From: Deltaproteobacteria bacterium
GTDB taxonomy: Bacteria; Myxococcota_A; UBA9160; SZUA-336
Direction of reading: 5' to 3'
DNA length: 34,687 nt
Assembly: GCA_029261925.1 (NCBI GenBank)
Contig: JAJDAJ010000023.1
Span: 1-34,687, forward strand
Part shown: positions 23,654 to 30,823 of the stretch, piece by piece
Layout of the letters: every line of letters begins with the position of its first letter
Numbering within the stretch: the stretch's first letter is position 1
Notes under the pieces: model-generated
What the model saw: only the letters and a program-made list of their open reading frames with translations
What the model was told of the DNA's origin: nothing
The model's database searches: none
Made by a program: the position numbers and the translations under genes

Positions 23654-24202
23654 TCAGAGCAGGAGCTCCCGCAGCGCCTTGAGCCCCTGGCTCTGCATGC
23701 GCTTGAGCGTGCCCAGCGGCATGCCGAGCAGGTCCGCCGCCTCCTGGTAGGCGCGTCCCTCGATGTAGATGTGGTACACGACCGCGCGCTGGCGCTCGGG
23801 CAGCCGGTCGAGCGCCTGCTCCAGGTCGACCAGCTCGTCGGTCTGCGGCGGCGGCGGCGTGGTGGAGGGATCGCGCCCCGCCTCGGCGAGCTCGGGGTCT
23901 CCCACGGGATCGGCCGCGCCGGGCCGCGAGGCGCGGCGGCCGTGATCGGCCAGCTTGCTGCGCGTGACCATACCCGTGTAGCTGACGAACGCGCGCGCGT
24001 CGCGGATCGCTCCCGAGCGATGGCTGCGGATCAGCGCCACCAGCACCTCCTGGATCACGTCGTCCCAGGAGTCGCGGATCTGGTAGGCGCGGAAGCGCGC
24101 CAGGTAGCCCGTGATCACGTTGGTGATCTCGTCCAGCGCTCGCCGGTCGCCCTCGGCCAGGGCCGCGAGCGTACCCAGCCAGTCCTTGGCCTCCTGCCCC
24201 AT
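23654..24202 (-). CDS. ECF-type RNA polymerase sigma factor
   Basis: A 182-aa protein. Region 2 lies at about 22-90 (ALDEITNVITGYLARFRAYQ, then DSWDDVIQEVLVALI, then FVSYTGMVTRSKLADHGRR). The linker is Pro/Thr-rich. Region 4 is at about 122-178 (LDRLPERQRAVVYHIYIEGR, AYQEAADLLGMPLGTLKRMQ), a helix-turn-helix that reads the -35 box. It would direct transcription of envelope or stress genes. The ATG at 24200-24202 is the first in frame. It is convergent with the anti-sigma-like/DUF928 gene and 60 bp downstream of the sulfotransferase gene on the same strand. The target regulon is unknown. Confidence 0.92.
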   Translation of the reverse strand: MGQEAKDWLGTLAALAEGDRRALDEITNVITGYLARFRAYQIRDSWDDVIQEVLVALIRSHRSGAIRDARAFVSYTGMVTRSKLADHGRRASRPGAADPVGDPELAEAGRDPSTTPPPPQTDELVDLEQALDRLPERQRAVVYHIYIEGRAYQEAADLLGMPLGTLKRMQSQGLKALRELLL

Positions 24203-24262
24203 CCGCGCGCAGAATAACCCGCATCCGGCGCGCGCGCGCTCGGCCGCGCCCGGCGCCCGGCG

Positions 24263-25414
24263 TCAGACCCCGGGCTCGACGTCGAAGCGCTGCATGTAGA
24301 AGGCGTAGCGCTCGCGGATCCGGTCCGGGTCGAGACCGAACTCGGCGAGGTCGTAGCGATGCTCGCCCAGGCGTCCGCGGCGGTGCTCCGAGGCCCAGGC
24401 CTGCATCTGCTCGCGCGCCGCGTCGGTGAACGGGATGCCCAGCCGGGAATACGCGCGCTGCACGGCGGCGATCGGATCGGCGAGCTGCTCGCGGAACGGC
24501 AGGTCGGCAAAGCGCGCCTCGCCGGCGCGCTCGCGGAAGTCGATCGCGCGGCGCAGTGCCTCGGCCCAGAGCTCGACCTGCTCGCGACCCAGCTCCACGG
24601 GATCGATGCCCTCGCACGCCATGCTCGACACCAGGCGAATCAGCGAGCAGACCGAGCCGAGCACCTTCGCCGGGTCACGATGCGTCATGACGAAGCGCGC
24701 GTCGGGGTAGATCTCGACCAGGGCGTCGAGCGAGAGCATGTGCACGGGCGTCTTGAGGTGCCAGCGGCGCGGCGGGCAGCGCGACTGGAGCATCTGCAGC
24801 GTGCGCCGGTGGTAGCGGTACGCGGGCACCATGTCGCAGTCCAGCTGCCAGGCCGCGAAGCCCGGCACGCGGTACGAGCCCGCGAAGTGCTGTGCCCGGA
24901 ACTCCATGCCCAGCAGGTCCTGGCACTCCGACGGGCTGGTCGCCTCGGCGTCGTACATGATCCGCATCAGCGGGAACTCGGCGTGCATGGCGTCCATGCC
25001 CGCCTGCGTGGCGGCGATGCGCGGATCGCTGTGCTCGGTGGCCGTCTCGGGCGGCGGGACCGGCGCGCCCGACTCCCAGGTGCGCAGCGAGCGCGTGTCG
25101 GGGTCGCGCGCCAGCAGCGCACTGAGCGCGGTCGTGCCGGTGCGCGGCAGGCCGAGCACGAAGATCGGCGCGCGCACCTCCTCGGCCTCGAGCTCGGGAT
25201 GCGTGCGCCACCACTGCTCGATCTGCAGCCGGTTGCCCAGCAGGCGCAGCAGGTACTCGCGCGCCCTGGGCCCACCCGCGGGCGTGAGCCTGGCCTCGCC
25301 GCTCAGCGAGCGGCAGAGCACCTCGAGGCCCTCCCGGAAGCTCTCGCCCCCGAAGTCCTCGAGACCCGTGTCGGCCCGCGCGGTGGCGATCAGCTCTTCG
25401 GCGTCGAAGTGCAC
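24263..25414 (-). CDS. PAPS-dependent sulfotransferase family protein
   Basis: A 383-aa enzyme that would move a sulfate group from PAPS to an unknown acceptor. From the GTG start, the 5'-phosphosulfate loop GLPRTGTT is at about 88-95. Further motifs are HLKTPVHMLSLDAL, the 3'-phosphate-binding MTHRDPAKVLGSVCSLIR, and a C-terminal HRYDLAEFGLD. Many environmental actinobacteria and deltaproteobacteria carry this family. The frame also has an ATG at 25459. The GTG at 25412-25414 is preferred because a strong promoter (25421-25449) ends 6 nt before it and lies inside the longer reading frame, and because VHFDAEELIATARADTGLED matches the family's usual N-terminus. This would make the mRNA leaderless. 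Confidence 0.88.
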   Translation of the reverse strand: MHFDAEELIATARADTGLEDFGGESFREGLEVLCRSLSGEARLTPAGGPRAREYLLRLLGNRLQIEQWWRTHPELEAEEVRAPIFVLGLPRTGTTALSALLARDPDTRSLRTWESGAPVPPPETATEHSDPRIAATQAGMDAMHAEFPLMRIMYDAEATSPSECQDLLGMEFRAQHFAGSYRVPGFAAWQLDCDMVPAYRYHRRTLQMLQSRCPPRRWHLKTPVHMLSLDALVEIYPDARFVMTHRDPAKVLGSVCSLIRLVSSMACEGIDPVELGREQVELWAEALRRAIDFRERAGEARFADLPFREQLADPIAAVQRAYSRLGIPFTDAAREQMQAWASEHRRGRLGEHRYDLAEFGLDPDRIRERYAFYMQRFDVEPGV

Positions 25415-25420
25415 CGCGGC

Positions 25421-25449
25421 ATTCAAGGCCCGGGGGCGTGAGCTGTCAA
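25421..25449 (-). promoter_or_regulatory. Sigma-70-type promoter giving a leaderless sulfotransferase mRNA
   Basis: On the minus strand TTGACA (complement of 25444-25449), a 17-nt spacer and TTGAAT (complement of 25421-25426) form a near-consensus promoter. The start codon GTG begins 6 nt after the -10 box, where transcription itself should begin. Confidence 0.65.
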
Positions 25450-25545
25450 ACCTGCGCATCGGTCGGGTACGGCCGCTTCTTCGTGCCGTAGCTGCTCCGA
25501 CGTGTCCGGCCTTGCGCCGCCCGGCGCACGGGCTAGACCCGGAGC

Positions 25546-26172
25546 ATGAGCGAGGCGCAGCGCATCCGCACCGTGGGCGCGGTCCTGTACGACGGCTTCG
25601 AGCTGCTCGACCTGTACGGACCGCTCCAGATGTGGGCGGGACTGCGCGAGCAGCTGCGGATCGTCTGCGTGGCCGAGCAGGCGGGTCCCGTGCCCTGCTT
25701 CTGGGGCCCGCGCGGCCACGCGGACGTGGCCCTGGCCGATGCTCCCCCGCTCGACGTGCTGCTCGTGCCCGGAGGCTTCGGCACGCGTGCGCAGATCGAC
25801 AACCCGGTGCTGATCGACTGGCTGCGCGAGCGCGCGGCGGCCGCGGAGTACGTGACGTCGGTGTGCACCGGCTCGGCGCTGCTGGCGCGCGCCGGCGTGC
25901 TGGACGGACGCCGCGCGACCTCGAACAAGCGCGCCTTCGAGTGGGTGCGCTCGACCGGACCCGGGGTCGAGTGGGTGCCCGAGGCCCGCTGGGTGGAGGA
26001 CGGCAACGTCCTCACCTCCTCGGGCGTGGCCGCGGGCATGGACATGGCACTGGCGCTCGTCGCACGCCTGCTCGGCGAGCCGGCCGCGCGCGCGGTCGCG
26101 CAGGGCGTCGAGTACGAGTGGCACGACGATCCGTCGTGGGATCCGTTCGCGCGGCTCCACGGCCTGGTGTAG
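25546..26172 (+). CDS. DJ-1/PfpI family protein, isonitrile-hydratase-like
   Basis: A 208-aa protein with the DJ-1/PfpI fold. The nucleophile is Cys107 in SVCTGSALL, followed by Thr108. Asp16 (YDGFELLD) and VPGGFGTR (74-81) complete the pattern known from isonitrile hydratase and related glutamine-amidotransferase-like proteins. The fold lacks the DNA-binding domain of GlxA-type regulators, so it is likely a stand-alone enzyme. The natural substrate is not known; isonitrile hydration is only the nearest described activity. TAGACC lies 6 nt before the ATG, suggesting a leaderless transcript. It is divergent from the sulfotransferase gene. Confidence 0.88.
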   Translation: MSEAQRIRTVGAVLYDGFELLDLYGPLQMWAGLREQLRIVCVAEQAGPVPCFWGPRGHADVALADAPPLDVLLVPGGFGTRAQIDNPVLIDWLRERAAAAEYVTSVCTGSALLARAGVLDGRRATSNKRAFEWVRSTGPGVEWVPEARWVEDGNVLTSSGVAAGMDMALALVARLLGEPAARAVAQGVEYEWHDDPSWDPFARLHGLV

Positions 26173-26213
26173 GCACCTGGCCATGGGCGCCCCGCTCCGC
26201 GGGCCGGATCGAG

Positions 26214-26219
26214 TAGAAT
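26214..26219 (+). promoter_or_regulatory. -10-like element TAGAAT before the TetR gene
   Basis: TAGAAT lies 14 nt upstream of a GTG (26234) and 26 nt upstream of the ATG at 26246. No -35 is obvious. It implies the TetR-crotonase pair is transcribed with a very short leader. Confidence 0.4.
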
Positions 26220-26245
26220 GGGTGACGGGGATCGTGAGCCGCCAG

Positions 26246-26851
26246 ATGGACGAGCCCGAGCTGCTGACCGTGCAGCGATCGCTGAACGCGGCCCAGCGTG
26301 AGCGCCGGGCCGGGATGATCCGCGCCGCCATGGAGCTGGCGCGCGAGGGCGGCTACGAGGCGGTGATGATGAAGGAGGTCGCGGCGCGCTCGGGTGTCGC
26401 GCTGGGCACCCTCTACCGCTACTTCGGCTCCAAGGACCACCTGCTCGCCGAGGCGCTGGTCGCCTGGGGCGCGGAGCTCGGCGACAGCCTGCGCCAGCAC
26501 CCGCCGCAGGGCGAGCGGGCCGCCGAGCGGGTCGCCGAGATGTTCCGCCGCATGACCGTCGGCCTCGAGCAGCAGCCGCAGCTCGGCGTGGCGGTCACCT
26601 CGGCGATCACCTCGCGCGAGCCGAGCGCCAACGAGAGCCGGCGCCGCATCAGCCTCCTGCTGAAGGAATGGCTGGACGCGGCCCTGGCGGGTGCCGGGAT
26701 CGCCGACCGCGAGGCGGCCGAGCGCGTGCTCGAGCTGAGCTGCCTGGCCGCGCTGCTCGGCATCGTCAACGGCAGCAGCACGCCGCGCGACGCCGCCGAG
26801 GACCTGCGCCGCGCCGCCGACCTGGTGGTCCGGGAGATCCAGCGATCGTGA
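26246..26851 (+). CDS. TetR-family regulator, KstR-like
   Basis: A 201-aa repressor-type protein. The helix-turn-helix spans about 20-70 (AQRERRAGMIRAAMELAREG, GYEAVMMKEVAARSGVALGT, LYRYFGSKDHLLAEAL). It is close in pattern to KstR, the regulator of sterol catabolism in actinobacteria (AQRERR, GGYEAV, VGTLYRYFPSK). The helical C-terminus would bind a CoA thioester or another lipid ligand. No SD precedes the ATG at 26246, and GTG at 26222 or 26234 are possible starts, so the N-terminus is uncertain by up to 8 residues. Its stop overlaps the crotonase GTG (GTGA), so it probably controls its own operon in lipid or acyl-CoA breakdown. Confidence 0.9.
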   Translation: MDEPELLTVQRSLNAAQRERRAGMIRAAMELAREGGYEAVMMKEVAARSGVALGTLYRYFGSKDHLLAEALVAWGAELGDSLRQHPPQGERAAERVAEMFRRMTVGLEQQPQLGVAVTSAITSREPSANESRRRISLLLKEWLDAALAGAGIADREAAERVLELSCLAALLGIVNGSSTPRDAAEDLRRAADLVVREIQRS

Positions 26852-27660
26852 GCAGCCAGGACGCGGGAGAGCTGGTCCTCGAGGAGCGCGACGGCGACGT
26901 CGTCACTCTGACCCTGAACGACCCGGAGCGTCGCAACGCCATGAGCGAGGCCATGGGGCGCGCATTCTCCCGCCGCGTGGCGAGGCTGGAGGGCGACGAC
27001 TCGCTTCGCGCGGTGATCCTGGCCGCCGCGGGGCGGGCGTTCTCGGGCGGCGGCGATCTCGACATGCTCGAGGAGCTGACCCGGCGCGCCCATGCCGAGC
27101 CGGTGGCGGCGCGACCCGAGATCCGCGACTTCATGCGCGCCTTCTACAGCATGTTCCTGGCCGTGCGCCGGCTCCCGGTGCCCACCATCGCCGCGATCCA
27201 CGGACACGCGATCGGTGCCGGGTTCTCCGTCGCCCTCGGCTGCGACATCCGCCTGGTCGCGCGCGAGGCGAAGGTGGGCCTGAACTTCGTGCGCCTGGGG
27301 CTGCACCCCGGCATGGCGAGCACCTGGACGCTGCCACGGCTGATCGGACCGGGCCCGGCCGCCGAGCTGCTGTACACGGGCCGGATCATCGACGGCGAGA
27401 CCGCGGTCTCGATGGGCCTGGCCAGCCGGGTGCTGCCGGGCGACGAGGTGCTGCCGGCCGCGCGCGAGCTGGCGGCGGAGATCGCCTCGGCCGGTCCGCT
27501 CGCGGTCCGGGGCACCAAGCGCTCGCTGCTCGCGAGCGAGTCGGCGTCGTTCGACGAGCAGCTCACGCGCGAGGCCACCGAGCAGGCGCTGGGCTACGAG
27601 AGCGACGACATGAGCGAGGGCGTCGCGGCCGTGCGCGAGGGCCGTCCGCCGCGCTTCTGA
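26848..27660 (+). CDS. Enoyl-CoA hydratase/isomerase (crotonase) family protein
   Basis: A 270-aa crotonase-fold enzyme acting on acyl-CoA thioesters. The oxyanion-hole motifs FSGGGDLDML (65-74) and HGHAIGAGF (118-126) are intact. In enoyl-CoA hydratase two Glu residues do the chemistry. Here the position equivalent to Glu144 is Phe147 (GLNFVRLGLHPG), while the second is present as Glu173 (AAELLYTG). It may therefore be an isomerase or another crotonase rather than a hydratase. The GTG start at 26848-26850 overlaps the TetR stop by 4 bp and is coupled to it. The frame extends upstream inside the TetR gene; that part is rejected. Confidence 0.9.
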   Translation: MSSQDAGELVLEERDGDVVTLTLNDPERRNAMSEAMGRAFSRRVARLEGDDSLRAVILAAAGRAFSGGGDLDMLEELTRRAHAEPVAARPEIRDFMRAFYSMFLAVRRLPVPTIAAIHGHAIGAGFSVALGCDIRLVAREAKVGLNFVRLGLHPGMASTWTLPRLIGPGPAAELLYTGRIIDGETAVSMGLASRVLPGDEVLPAARELAAEIASAGPLAVRGTKRSLLASESASFDEQLTREATEQALGYESDDMSEGVAAVREGRPPRF

Positions 27661-27697
27661 GGTCCGGGGTTCTCCGGCAACCTGCTAGCCTCCAGCC

Positions 27698-29029
27698 ATG
27701 GCCACTCCCCAGCACGTCGAGATCGATCGCTCGCTGCGCTCCAGCGGCATCGCCCTGGCGCCCGACATCCCGATCTGCCAGACCGATCTCCCGCTCGACT
27801 GGTACCAGGAGCAGTTCAAGCCGTACGCCGAGGAGTACATGGCGCTCCCCGACCGCAAGCCCGCCACGGTGCTGCCCTGGATGGATCGCTACATCGAGCC
27901 GGCCCTGGACCACTTCGGCGACCGCATCATGCTGCTCGCGCACTACTACATGGGTGGCGAGATCGTGAAGCTCGTGGAGCGCTACGGCGGTCACGTGGCC
28001 GACTCCTACCAGCTGGCGCTGCAGACGCAGCTGCACCCGGAGAAGAAGGTCTTCGTGGAGTCGGCGGTCCACTTCATGGCCGAGGCCATCGCGCTGCTGG
28101 CCGCGCCCGACCAGGAGGTGTGGATCACCAATCCGAAGTCGGGCTGCACCATGGAGATGATGGCCAAGGAGTTCATGATCGCGCCGGCGTTCGACCGGCT
28201 CCAGGAACGCTACGGAGACGACCTGATGGTCGTCGCGTACATGAACACCTCTGGCCGGGTCAAGGCGCTGGCGGGACGCACGGGCGGCTCGGTCTGCACC
28301 AGCTCCAACGCGGCGGCGATCATGCGCTGGGCGATCGCGCAGGGCCGACGCATCTTCTTCGTGCCCGACCAGCACCTGGGCTACAACGTGGCCGCGCAGG
28401 TCGGCATCGACCCGGAACGGATCGCCCTGCTCGGCGCCGGCCACGCCGGCGCCGAGATCGAGGACGACCGCTGGAAGGCCCTCGACCGCGCGCAGCTGAT
28501 CCTCTGGGGCTCGTTCTGCGGTGTGCACACGATCTTCAAGCCGCGCCACGTCGACCACTGGCGCGAGCGCGGCTACAGCGTGGTGGTGCACCCGGAGTCC
28601 CCGCGCGACGTGGTCGAGATCGCGGACGGCTCGGGTTCCACGAGCTTCCTGTGGAACCACGTGATGGACGCACGCCCGGGCGCGCGCTTCGCCGTGGGCA
28701 CCGAGGGGCACTTCGTGCGCAACCTGCGCGAGCAGGCCGGGCAGCGCGGCATCGAGGTCGTACACCTCGCCGAGGTCCCCGACGAGGCCGACGGGGGCTG
28801 CGGCTGCGCGACCATGTCGCGCAACGACCCACCGCACCTGGTCGCCATGCTCGACCTGCTGCGCCGCGGCACGCCCCCCGACCTCAACCGCGTGCTGCCC
28901 GGAGACGTGGTCGACGAGGTGACGGGCGCGCGCGAGCGCCTCGACCTCGCGGGTCAGCGGCGCGTCGCCGCCGACGCCCGCCGCTCGCTGGAGCGCATGA
29001 TCGCGATCACCGAGTCCGCGGCCGACTAG
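27698..29029 (+). CDS. nadA: Quinolinate synthase NadA (long form)
   Basis: A 443-aa [4Fe-4S] enzyme that condenses iminoaspartate with dihydroxyacetone phosphate to quinolinate in NAD synthesis. The three cluster ligands are recognisable: Cys150 (NPKSGCTMEM), Cys274 (GSFCGVHTIF) and one of Cys368/Cys370 (GGCGCATMSRN). Substrate-binding pieces include AHYYM, VVAYMNTS, VCTSSNA, FVPDQHLG and GTEGHFV. It is about 90 residues longer than the E. coli enzyme, through an N-terminal extension and inserts, as in the long NadA type. TAGCCT lies 6 nt before the ATG at 27698, again suggesting a leaderless mRNA. NadB and NadC are not in the window. Confidence 0.96.
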   Translation: MATPQHVEIDRSLRSSGIALAPDIPICQTDLPLDWYQEQFKPYAEEYMALPDRKPATVLPWMDRYIEPALDHFGDRIMLLAHYYMGGEIVKLVERYGGHVADSYQLALQTQLHPEKKVFVESAVHFMAEAIALLAAPDQEVWITNPKSGCTMEMMAKEFMIAPAFDRLQERYGDDLMVVAYMNTSGRVKALAGRTGGSVCTSSNAAAIMRWAIAQGRRIFFVPDQHLGYNVAAQVGIDPERIALLGAGHAGAEIEDDRWKALDRAQLILWGSFCGVHTIFKPRHVDHWRERGYSVVVHPESPRDVVEIADGSGSTSFLWNHVMDARPGARFAVGTEGHFVRNLREQAGQRGIEVVHLAEVPDEADGGCGCATMSRNDPPHLVAMLDLLRRGTPPDLNRVLPGDVVDEVTGARERLDLAGQRRVAADARRSLERMIAITESAAD

Positions 29030-29041
29030 AGCCGCGCGAGC

Positions 29042-29548
29042 TCACGGCTCCTCGAGCTCCTCGAGCTCGCGGTCGAGCCGCTCCAGCGCGTCGTCCCGCT
29101 CACCCGCTCCCGCGGCCGGCAGCTCGCCGCGGTCGCGGGCCTCCTGGGCCTCGATCTCGCGCAGCTGGCGCTCCAGCTCGGCGAGCTTCTCCTCGCGCGT
29201 GAGCTTTCGCTCCTGCTTGAGCTCGGGCGTCGGCTCGAAGCGGGCCAGCTCGGGCGGCGTCTGCTCGGGAGGGAAGGGGAACCAGTGCCCGCCCCAGGAG
29301 TAGGCGACGAACCACTGCCCCCAGGCGTAGCGGTACCAGCGCTCGCGTTCCTCGATGTAGTAGACGTCGGGCACGTCGAGGCTGGTCGCCATCACGCCGG
29401 GGACCTGCGTGGCGATCAGCTCCGGGTCGGTCTCGGCCTGGATCCGAGCCGGCACCTTCTCGCGCTCGGGCTCGGGGCGCTGCACGACCTGGATGCAGGC
29501 GAGCAGGGCGGGCAGCAGCAGCGCGGCGGTGGCGCGAGCGACTCTCAT
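29042..29548 (-). CDS. Coiled-coil envelope lipoprotein of unknown function
   Basis: A 168-aa lipoprotein (signal MRVARATAALLLPALLACIQ, lipobox Cys18). The middle (about 60-95) is aromatic-rich: VYYIEERERWYRYAWGQWFV and AYSWGGHWFPFPPEQ. The last 60 residues are a charged coiled coil (LTREEKLAELERQLREIEAQ). No family was recognised. GGAGG lies 4 nt before the ATG at 29546-29548. It is convergent with nadA, with 12 bp between the stops. Confidence 0.8.
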   Translation of the reverse strand: MRVARATAALLLPALLACIQVVQRPEPEREKVPARIQAETDPELIATQVPGVMATSLDVPDVYYIEERERWYRYAWGQWFVAYSWGGHWFPFPPEQTPPELARFEPTPELKQERKLTREEKLAELERQLREIEAQEARDRGELPAAGAGERDDALERLDRELEELEEP

Positions 29549-29737
29549 CGATCCTCCAGCCCGGCCGGCGCCGGAACCCCGCGCTCGATCTTCGCGCCGC
29601 TGGCGCCGGGCGCAAGCCGCCGGCAGCCCGGGCCGGCGGGAGCGTGCAGGACTGGCGCGCGCGTGCCCGGCTGCCGCTCCGCTGCGGCGCCGTGGCCCGG
29701 GCTTTCGAAGCTTCTTCTCGTGGGATCGGCCGCGCCG

Positions 29738-29743
29738 TATGAT
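29738..29743 (+). promoter_or_regulatory. -10-like element TATGAT upstream of the bifunctional-nuclease lipoprotein
   Basis: TATGAT matches five of six -10 bases and lies 38 nt before the ATG at 29782. A weak TTCTCG sits 17 nt upstream at 29715-29720. It is in the 233-bp divergent gap after the coiled-coil lipoprotein. An 8-bp stem (29617-29624 with 29632-29639) is the only other structure seen in that gap. Confidence 0.45.
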
Positions 29744-29781
29744 GGGCGGGCTCCTCGGGGGACGGGCACGGAGGTGCGGTC

Positions 29782-30384
29782 GTGAACACGGGACGCGAGC
29801 TGACCTGGACAGCCTGCCTGATCGCGCTTCTGCTCGGCTGCGGGGCCGGGCCCGAGACCGGCGCGGGCGGGGCGAGCGACGAGCTGCGGCGCGTGCACGT
29901 CGAGGACGTGGTCCTCGACGCCCGGGGGACCGCGATGGTCCTGCTGCAGGAGACCGGCGGGGAGCTGCGCCGGCTGCCGATCTGGATCGGCCCGGAGCAG
30001 GCGCGCTCGATCTTCATCGGCCTCGAGGAGATCGAGCAGCTGCGGCCCAACACGCACGACCTGGTGCTGCGTCTGCTGGGCGGCGCAGAGCGCGCCGTCA
30101 CGCGGGTGGTGGTGACGGAGCTGCGGGACGCGACGTACTACGCCGTGATCGAGCTCGAAGGTGCGCAACCCCTGCGCATCGACGCGCGCCCCAGCGACGC
30201 GATCGCGATCGCCGTGCGCGCGGGCGTTCCGATCCTGGTGACCGAGAGCGTGCTCAGCGAGCGACGGCCCGGCATCGAGGACGGAGAATCGCTCGACGTT
30301 CGCCTCGAGCAACTGCCGCAGGATCTGCTTCGGGAAACGGAACGCGAAGACGAAACCGTTTCGTATGGGGCGGTGGATGCCTAG
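29782..30384 (+). CDS. Lipoprotein with bifunctional nuclease (BFN/DUF151) domain
   Basis: A 200-aa protein. The signal (WTACLIALLLGC) ends with lipobox Cys20, so it should be anchored in the envelope. Residues about 37-155 match the BFN/DUF151 domain: VEDVVLDARGTAMVLLQE, LPIWIGPEQARSI, then RVVVTELRDATYYAVIELEG and IDARPSDAIAIAVRAGVPIL. BFN proteins have been linked to DNase/RNase activity in plants and Thermotoga, normally in the cytoplasm. An exported form is unusual and may have another role. The C-terminus is acidic and polar. Confidence 0.88.
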   Translation: MNTGRELTWTACLIALLLGCGAGPETGAGGASDELRRVHVEDVVLDARGTAMVLLQETGGELRRLPIWIGPEQARSIFIGLEEIEQLRPNTHDLVLRLLGGAERAVTRVVVTELRDATYYAVIELEGAQPLRIDARPSDAIAIAVRAGVPILVTESVLSERRPGIEDGESLDVRLEQLPQDLLRETEREDETVSYGAVDA

Positions 30385-30463
30385 GCCTCCACTTGCCTGT
30401 GAAGTGCGAGCGACTCGCTACCCATCCGCGTCGTCGCGCGCAGTCGCGCGCGCTCAACTCTCG

Positions 30464-30532
30464 TTGACGACGCGTTCGACACCCTGCATGATCGCCCGCG
30501 GTGCGCGATCAGGGAGTCTCGCGCACGACTCC
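30464..30532 (+). promoter_or_regulatory. Promoter and structured leader of the 82-aa protein
   Basis: TTGACG (30464-30469), a 17-nt spacer and CATGAT (30487-30492) form a good sigma-70-type promoter. GATCGC (30490-30495) and GCGATC (30505-30510) make an inverted repeat over the -10 box and start site, a possible operator. GGAGTC (30513-30518) and GACTCC (30527-30532) can form a hairpin in the leader. Confidence 0.5.
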
Positions 30533-30574
30533 ATACCCCCGGGGAACCGCGCGCGCGGCGGGAGAAAGCAGGAC

Positions 30575-30823
30575 ATGACCGACCGCGAGATCGCGATCGA
30601 GTTCACCGAGATGTGGGACAGCTTCGACGTCGAGGAGATCAACAGTCTCCTAGCGAAGAACGTCAGCATGGATCTGCTCGAGTTCTTCTCGAGCTACGCG
30701 TCGGAATCGTTCGGCGAGCTTCTCTCCGACGACCCGGTCGGGCACGAGCTCGAGCGCCGGCTGCCGAACCTGATGATCATCGGGTACATCATCCGGGTTC
30801 TCGAGGAACGGCTGCAGGAGTAG
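30575..30823 (+). CDS. Small acidic protein of unknown function
   Basis: An 82-aa protein rich in Asp and Glu, with no signal peptide and no Cys (MTDREIAIEFTEMWDSFDVE at the start, RLPNLMIIGYIIRVLEERLQ near the end). It looks all-helical and could be a small regulatory or adaptor protein. GGAG and AGGA precede the ATG at 30575. It has its own promoter at 30464-30492. Its last 35 bp overlap the end of the convergent lipoprotein gene at 30789-32093, so the two 3' ends are antisense to each other. Confidence 0.75.
   Translation: MTDREIAIEFTEMWDSFDVEEINSLLAKNVSMDLLEFFSSYASESFGELLSDDPVGHELERRLPNLMIIGYIIRVLEERLQE

Noticed and set aside
29032..29053. Short inverted repeat (GAGCCG/CGGCTC) as a terminator for nadA
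   Set aside because: Only 6 bp, no T tail, and it lies inside the end of the convergent lipoprotein gene.
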